9,087 nt of DNA from an uncultured Mycoplasmatota bacterium (GTDB lineage Bacteria; Bacillota_I; Bacilli_A; RF39; UBA660): NCBI GenBank assembly GCA_900556025.1, contig USNG01000046.1, positions 1 to 9,087 on the forward strand. The letters run 5' to 3'. The notes under the pieces were generated by a model, which had not been told where the DNA came from, did not search any database, and worked only from the letters and a program-made list of their open reading frames with translations. The position numbers and the translations under genes were made by a program. This document shows positions 5,863 to 9,087 of the stretch, piece after piece; position 1 is the first letter of the stretch, and the number at the start of each line of letters is the position of its first letter.

Positions 5863-6147
5863 ATGAAAGAAAGAGATATGTTCTATCAAAATGTTAATCA
5901 AGGCTACTCTAATCCAGGTATGTTTATACCACCAAATGGTTATAATATGAACACTACTTATCAAGCTTATGGTCCTAATGTTATGCCAAATAATTATCAA
6001 AATCCAAATACTAATACATATGTAAATGATAATAATTATGAAGATAGAATTAGTAAGCTTGAAAGACAAGTTAAAAACTTAGATGGAAGACTTTCAAAAT
6101 TAGAGAGTACAACTAATGAGGTTGATGATAATTTCTATATGATATAA
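5863..6147 (+). CDS. Small Asn/Pro/Tyr-rich protein with C-terminal coiled coil
   Basis: An unrecognised 94-residue protein. The first ~55 residues are low-complexity, rich in Asn, Tyr, Pro, Met and Gln (for example NPGMFIPPNGYNMNTTYQAY) with no membrane segment. The last third is a heptad-type helix, YEDRISKLERQVKNLDGRLSKLEST, with Ile/Leu/Val/Leu/Leu at a/d-like positions, and ends DDNFYMI. This shape suggests an oligomerising helix with a sticky flexible arm, as in surface, coat or condensate-forming proteins (inference only). The start is ATG 5863 because AGGTG lies just upstream. Opening the frame from TTG at 5836 would bury that site. It is the only plus-strand gene here, divergent from trmB and closed by a strong terminator, so it is a single-gene unit. 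Confidence 0.83.
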   Translation: MKERDMFYQNVNQGYSNPGMFIPPNGYNMNTTYQAYGPNVMPNNYQNPNTNTYVNDNNYEDRISKLERQVKNLDGRLSKLESTTNEVDDNFYMI

Positions 6148-6174
6148 AAACTCAATTTGAAATTGAGTTTTTGC
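6148..6174. terminator. Bidirectional intrinsic terminator
   Basis: AAACTCAATT, loop TGA, AATTGAGTTT is a perfect 10-base-pair stem, followed by TTTTT on the plus strand and, read the other way, by TTTTTAT on the minus strand. It begins right after the stop codon of the small plus-strand gene. It can also stop transcription coming from the pyrophosphatase and the DUF1697 relic. Confidence 0.88.
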
Positions 6175-6265
6175 TTGTCTTATTAACTTTTACTGTTTTT
6201 TCTTTCATAGATATTTTATTTTTTCCACTTATATTAATGCCTCTTAATAGTACTATATACTTCAT
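6152..6265 (-). pseudogene. DUF1697 gene remnant (N-terminal 22 codons only)
   Basis: On the minus strand AAAGGTGG stands 5 bases before an ATG (6265). The frame opens MKYIVLLRGINISGKNKISM, then KE. This is very close to the conserved start of the DUF1697 family, K-Y-x-x-LLRGIN-x-x-GKNK-x-x-M. Family members have about 170-180 residues. Here similarity stops at about residue 22, the frame runs on as an unrelated Lys/Asn/Ser tail and ends at a TGA inside the neighbouring terminator. The rest of the gene appears deleted, perhaps when the small plus-strand gene and its terminator came to lie there. The ribosome site and an extended -10 (TGATATAAT, 6289-6284) survive, so a 37-residue peptide could still be made. 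Confidence 0.72.
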
Positions 6266-6305
6266 AGTTACCACCTTTAACTAATTATATCATCATTATA
6301 ATGAT

Positions 6306-6929
6306 TTACTTATTGTTTTTTGTGAGATTTTTGGAAAATCCACTTAATTTTTTGCTGTTTTTTATCCAATTAATAAAATCTATAGTAGCATCTGTTCTCC
6401 CATCATTTCTATTGTTGCGTTCTTCGTCTGTCATTTCTGCGAGTGTTTTATCACAATTTTTTGGTATAAAAGCATACCATAAATTAGATTTAGCTTTTTT
6501 TAATTCATTTCCTCTTAATTCATAAGATAGTGAACCTTCACTTTTACCAAAGAATTGAATATAATTTTCTCCATCATAATAAGTTAAACAATCTAAAAAG
6601 TAACAATATCTATCTTTTATATCTTTCATTATTTCTAATACTTTTTCTGGTTTACTTGCTACTTCACTTCTTTTTACAAATGCTCCTGGATAAAATGGAT
6701 AATTTGGATAGCTCCTTATATAAAATCCACAATCCACTACAAAAACAGGTGTTTTAATTTTTTCATATGCTTTTTGTGCTTTAACATAACTTATCAATTT
6801 AATATCATTTATATTAGGTTCTTCTAAATCAATGTTAGCATATTCTATTTCTAATCCATGATGCTCAAATTTTTCTTTAACTGAAATATATTTTCCATAA
6901 TTACCTGTAACATATGTTATATTTGTCAT
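6306..6929 (-). CDS. Ham1/RdgB-family non-canonical purine NTP pyrophosphatase, divergent
   Basis: Family enzymes hydrolyse dITP/ITP/XTP to the monophosphate and pyrophosphate, which keeps deaminated purines out of DNA and RNA. The 207 residues show the family order: TGNYGK (8-13, nucleotide-binding loop), an acidic stretch (Asp34-Glu37), VVDCGFYI (64-71, where the family has a D-x-G motif), PGAFVKR (81-87), FFGKSEGSL (126-134) and FIPKNCDKTLAEM (154-166). The NDGRTDAT stretch (175-182) takes the place of the usual SHR...A end. Residue choice differs clearly from RdgB of the canonical type, so substrate preference may differ. GGAG lies 9-10 bases before ATG 6929. The gene starts only about 20 bases after a terminator hairpin. 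Family call sure, exact substrate not. Confidence 0.88.
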   Translation of the reverse strand: MTNITYVTGNYGKYISVKEKFEHHGLEIEYANIDLEEPNINDIKLISYVKAQKAYEKIKTPVFVVDCGFYIRSYPNYPFYPGAFVKRSEVASKPEKVLEIMKDIKDRYCYFLDCLTYYDGENYIQFFGKSEGSLSYELRGNELKKAKSNLWYAFIPKNCDKTLAEMTDEERNNRNDGRTDATIDFINWIKNSKKLSGFSKNLTKNNK

Positions 6930-6948
6930 TATTTATATCTCCTTCAAT

Positions 6949-6984
6949 AAAAAACTCTTTAAGTAATTTATATCACTTAAAGAG
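6949..6984 (-). terminator. Terminator after the HTH-WYL gene, directly before the pyrophosphatase gene
   Basis: CTCTTTAAGT (6984-6975) pairs with ACTTAAAGAG (6964-6955), extendable by three more pairs to an ATAA loop, and is followed by six T. An extended -10 like TGATATAAA (6974-6967 region) lies inside its stem. A transcript starting there would lack the 5' arm and escape the terminator. Confidence 0.87.
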
Positions 6985-7001
6985 GAAGCTATTATGTCAC
7001 T

Positions 7002-7478
7002 TTAGTATTTTTCATTTAATAATTCTATTTTAATTATTCTATTTAAATAAAAATGTCTAATCTCTTGTTTATTTTCACAGAATGCAGCTACTCCCCACTC
7101 ATTATCTAATACAATTAATTCATATGGTCTAATTATTCTTTTTGTTTTATTATCATGTTCTTTTGAATAATATTCTATATAACATTTATTTTTTGAATTT
7201 ATGGCTTTATTTAATATATTATAAGTTTCTTTATTTTCTACTATGGCTGATACAGGCTTATTCATATTTTCTGGTAATTTTACATTTTGATTTAAGTAAT
7301 ATCCTCCATATGGACCTCTAATTGACTCAATATATATTCCAGCACACTCTAGTTCATTTTTATATTGTCTTATCATTCTTGGAGAAACTTCAATCTTTTC
7401 TGCTAGTGCTTTTATACTGTATTTCTTGCCATTTTGTAGTAGTCTTAATAACATAATTGTATTTGATAATTTAGTCAT
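7002..7478 (-). CDS. Short HTH-WYL transcriptional regulator
   Basis: A DNA-binding regulator of 158 residues. The N-terminal winged helix-turn-helix (about 5-62) has LLQNGKKYSIKALAEKIEVS followed by PRMIRQYKNEL as recognition helix, and the wing ends GPYGGYYL. The C-terminal half (about 95-155) is a WYL-type fold, IEYYSKEHDN, RIIRPYELIVLDNEWGVAAF, HFYLNRIIKIEL, which in the family senses ligands or nucleic acid. Typical WYL regulators have about 300 residues with a further C-terminal domain; this one lacks it and is a minimal version, not obviously broken since it ends cleanly before a terminator. GAGG precedes ATG 7478 and an extended -10 promoter lies 20 bases upstream. It may regulate itself or a neighbour; the target is unknown. 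Confidence 0.87.
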   Translation of the reverse strand: MTKLSNTIMLLRLLQNGKKYSIKALAEKIEVSPRMIRQYKNELECAGIYIESIRGPYGGYYLNQNVKLPENMNKPVSAIVENKETYNILNKAINSKNKCYIEYYSKEHDNKTKRIIRPYELIVLDNEWGVAAFCENKQEIRHFYLNRIIKIELLNEKY

Positions 7479-7498
7479 AGTAGCCTCTTTCGTTAGTT

Positions 7499-7507
7499 AT
7501 TATATCA
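7499..7507 (-). promoter_or_regulatory. Extended -10 promoter of the HTH-WYL gene
   Basis: TGATATAAT (7507-7499) is a perfect -10 with TGN extension, and no good -35 is found 16-18 bases upstream. Its 14-base context AATGATGATATAAT (7512-7499) recurs exactly at the DUF1697 relic (6297-6284). The expected leader is only about 14 bases long. Confidence 0.6.
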
Positions 7508-7536
7508 TCATTGATTATTATTAACTAGGTATTTAA

Positions 7537-8088
7537 TTACTTATTTAATTTTTGCTTTTCAAATTTTAATTCTTTTATTTTCATAATATCAATACCATAT
7601 TGTTCATATATTGATACTACATCTAAAGTTGTATAATCTTTTTTTGTATAACCTAATAATTTTAATGTATTTAGTACATCTTCATCACTTTTTCCTTCTA
7701 TTTCGGCATAAGTAGGAATCATAGGCCATGAATCGATAGAAATTTCAACTCCATTTAGAACATACATTTTGCGATAGTTTTCTTGATAATTTCTACTCTT
7801 ATATCCTAAACTTTCAAGTAATTTATTTGCATTATCAAATGAATCTACAACTATTTCACTTTCATCAGTACCACCTATTTCATTTTTATCCTTTACTTCT
7901 TTCACTGTAAGCGTAGTTTTATTTCCATTAGTTCTTAATCTTATCCACTTATTAGGATTTACTGGTATAACATCATATACATATCTTTTTTGTAAGCTAT
8001 CACTAACTAATTTGGCACCTAATTCTAATAGTTTTTCTTCAAAATGATTGTCTATTTCTAATATAGTAACTTCATATTCTTTATTCAT
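7537..8088 (-). CDS. CYTH-domain protein (triphosphate tunnel family)
   Basis: CYTH proteins (class IV adenylate cyclase, thiamine-triphosphatase and tripolyphosphatase relatives) bind triphosphate substrates and divalent metal inside a beta tunnel. The 183 residues show the family layout: N-terminal EYEVTI (4-9), KWIRLRT (47-53), TLTVKE (59-64), the acidic ESEIVVDSF (76-84), YRKMYVLNGVEISIDSWP (105-122) and YAEIEGKSD (127-135). The signature ExExK has Thr in place of Lys or Arg (Glu4, Glu6, Thr8), which could alter triphosphate binding. GGAG lies 8 bases before ATG 8088 and it has its own promoter. The reaction cannot be told from sequence; it may act on a polyphosphate or nucleotide. Confidence 0.9.
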   Translation of the reverse strand: MNKEYEVTILEIDNHFEEKLLELGAKLVSDSLQKRYVYDVIPVNPNKWIRLRTNGNKTTLTVKEVKDKNEIGGTDESEIVVDSFDNANKLLESLGYKSRNYQENYRKMYVLNGVEISIDSWPMIPTYAEIEGKSDEDVLNTLKLLGYTKKDYTTLDVVSIYEQYGIDIMKIKELKFEKQKLNK

Positions 8089-8108
8089 ATCATTCTCTCC
8101 TTATTCGT

Positions 8109-8136
8109 ATTATACATTATTATATTTGTTTTTCAA
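8109..8136 (-). promoter_or_regulatory. Promoter of the CYTH gene
   Basis: TTGAAA (8136-8131, 5 of 6 consensus), a 16-base spacer and TATAAT (8114-8109). It lies between the ppdK terminator and the CYTH ribosome site, which makes the CYTH gene independent of ppdK. Confidence 0.75.
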
Positions 8137-8161
8137 ATTCTGAATTTTTATTTTTTTCATT

Positions 8162-8196
8162 AAAAAAGATTGAAATAAATATTCATTTCAATCTTT
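8162..8196 (-). terminator. Terminator of ppdK
   Basis: AAAGATTGAAAT (8196-8185) pairs perfectly with ATTTCAATCTTT (8176-8165) over 12 bases with an 8-base loop, followed by a T-run. It lies about 20 bases after the ppdK stop codon. Confidence 0.9.
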
Positions 8197-8215
8197 ATTC
8201 ACATTTCTAGATAAA

Positions 8216-9087
8216 TTATTTATTATTAATTGCAGCTTGTGCAGCAGCTAATCTAGCAATTGGTACTCTGTATGGACTACATGAAACATAAGATAATCCA
8301 ACTCTATGACAGAAGTCTACTGAACTTGGATCTCCACCATGTTCTCCACAAATTCCTAATTTAATATCAGGTCTTGTTTTCTTACCTTTTTCTACAGCCA
8401 TCTTAATTAGTTCTCCAACACCTTCTTGATCGATACGTGCGAATGGATCACTTTCAAAGATTTGTTTAGAATAGTAATCGCCTAAGAATTTACCTGCATC
8501 ATCTCTTGAGAATCCAAATGTCATTTGAGTTAAATCATTTGTTCCGAATGAGAAGAATTCAGCTTCTTCAGCAATCTTATCAGCAGTAATTGCTGCTCTT
8601 GGTATTTCAATCATTGTACCAATTTTATAATCTAATTTATAATTTTGTTCTTCAAATACTTTGTTAATTGTTTCAACTACGATACTCTTAACATAAGCAA
8701 GTTCTTTCTTTTCTCCAACTAGTGGAATCATAATTTCAGGAACAACTTTAATACCTGATTTATCTACATTGATAGCAGCTTCCATTACAGCTCTAGTTTG
8801 CATTTTAGCAATTTCTGGATATGTAACAGCAAGTCTACAACCACGGTGTCCCATCATTGGGTTGAATTCATGTAATGTAGCAATTTTATCTTTTAATGCT
8901 TCAAATGTCATTCCAAGTTCTTTAGCAAGTGGTTTAATTTCTTCATCAGTATGTGGAACGAATTCATGTAGAGGTGGATCTAAGAATCTAATTGTTACTG
9001 GGTAACCTTTCATTTCTTTATATAATTCTTCGAAGTCTCCTCTTTGCATTGGTAATAATTTAGCTAATGCTTTTTCTCTTTGTTCTA
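8216..9087 (-). CDS. ppdK: Pyruvate, phosphate dikinase, C-terminal part, cut by window edge
   Basis: PPDK interconverts pyruvate, ATP and phosphate with PEP, AMP and pyrophosphate, and in fermentative Firmicutes often serves glycolysis. The window holds the last 290 or so residues of a ~880-residue enzyme: the C-terminal PEP/pyruvate-binding barrel. The frame is open to the right edge (QREKALAKLLP before the first internal Met, 9049), so that Met is not the start. Seen in order are REKALAKLLPMQRGDFEELY, RFLDPPLHEFVP, MMGHRGCRL with the substrate Arg, PEIMIPLVG, GTMIEIPRAA, FFSFGTNDLTQMTFGFSRDD, and GICGEHGGDP with the catalytic Cys that protonates the enolate. The end PYRVPIARLAAAQAA is typical. 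The nucleotide-binding and swivelling His domains lie outside the window. Confidence 0.97.
   Translation of the reverse strand, partial: EQREKALAKLLPMQRGDFEELYKEMKGYPVTIRFLDPPLHEFVPHTDEEIKPLAKELGMTFEALKDKIATLHEFNPMMGHRGCRLAVTYPEIAKMQTRAVMEAAINVDKSGIKVVPEIMIPLVGEKKELAYVKSIVVETINKVFEEQNYKLDYKIGTMIEIPRAAITADKIAEEAEFFSFGTNDLTQMTFGFSRDDAGKFLGDYYSKQIFESDPFARIDQEGVGELIKMAVEKGKKTRPDIKLGICGEHGGDPSSVDFCHRVGLSYVSCSPYRVPIARLAAAQAAINNK

Noticed and set aside
5860..6069. Minus-strand Ile-rich ORF opposite the small plus-strand gene
   Set aside because: Composition is that expected from the complement of Asn/Tyr codons. It has no ribosome site, while the plus-strand frame has a ribosome site, a coiled coil and a terminator right after its stop.
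6292..6305. Perfect 14-base palindrome ATCATTATAATGAT after the pyrophosphatase stop
   Set aside because: AT-only apart from two pairs, with no loop or T-run suited to a terminator. Such palindromes are frequent by chance at this base composition.
8216..9049. A complete 277-residue gene starting at Met 9049
   Set aside because: The frame continues open to the window edge with sequence typical of PPDK (REKALAKLLP), so this Met is internal.
1..9087. Mycoplasma-type code (UGA as Trp)
   Set aside because: The tryptophans checked are TGG, and every recognised family protein ends at the expected length under the standard code.
1..9087. CRISPR array, tRNA or rRNA genes, insertion sequence or prophage
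   Set aside because: No regularly spaced repeats, no cloverleaf with a T-loop GTTCGA-type motif, and no transposase or integrase motif were found on either strand.

Overview
The window is very AT-rich bacterial DNA of the low-GC Firmicutes/Mollicutes-related type. This rests on its consensus sigma-A promoters, AGGAGG ribosome sites, T-box riboswitch, ytxG/ytxH-like gene pair and short archaeal/eukaryotic-type prolyl-tRNA synthetase. Tryptophan is encoded by TGG where I checked it (in proS), and every intact ORF closes under the standard code, so the Mycoplasma UGA=Trp code is not needed. A wall-bearing or near-Mollicutes member of the Bacilli (for example an uncultured gut lineage) is my best guess. 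Species cannot be told from this window. It is chromosomal core sequence: no phage, transposon, CRISPR or integrase gene is visible.

Nearly everything is on the minus strand, so it is read from high to low coordinates. At the right edge is the 3' end of ppdK (pyruvate phosphate dikinase, 8216-9087, cut by the window) with a strong terminator. Then come three small monocistronic-looking genes: a CYTH-domain protein (7537-8088), a short HTH-WYL regulator (7002-7478, terminator 6949-6984) and a divergent Ham1/RdgB-type NTP pyrophosphatase (6306-6929). Just downstream lies a broken DUF1697 gene of which only about 22 recognisable codons remain (6152-6265). The only plus-strand gene is a 94-residue Asn/Pro/Tyr-rich coiled-coil protein (5863-6147), divergent from trmB.

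The centre holds trmB (tRNA m7G46 methyltransferase, 5178-5795), then an apparent four-gene envelope operon with its own promoter (5163-5191) and terminator (2893-2917). Its genes encode a lipoprotein, a 288-residue acidic disordered protein with a SepF-like amphipathic N-terminus, a DUF948/YtxG-like membrane protein and a YtxH-like protein. The last three genes are tightly coupled.

The left part is translation-related and controlled by RNA. proS (1212-2633) is preceded by a complete proline T-box leader in which I can trace a CCU specifier, a canonical antiterminator with a UGGU acceptor site, and the competing terminator. An unrecognised 229-residue gene (303-992) follows. The left edge is the start of infC (translation initiation factor IF-3), reading out of the window. 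infC has a consensus promoter, a leader with an antiterminator/terminator switch in the position of the L20 leader of Firmicutes, and apparently an AUA start codon.

The clearest results are the two RNA switches, the AUA start of infC, the DUF1697 relic and the uncharacterised lipoprotein/disordered-protein/YtxG/YtxH operon. I did not see convincing evidence of a wholly new defence or mobile system.
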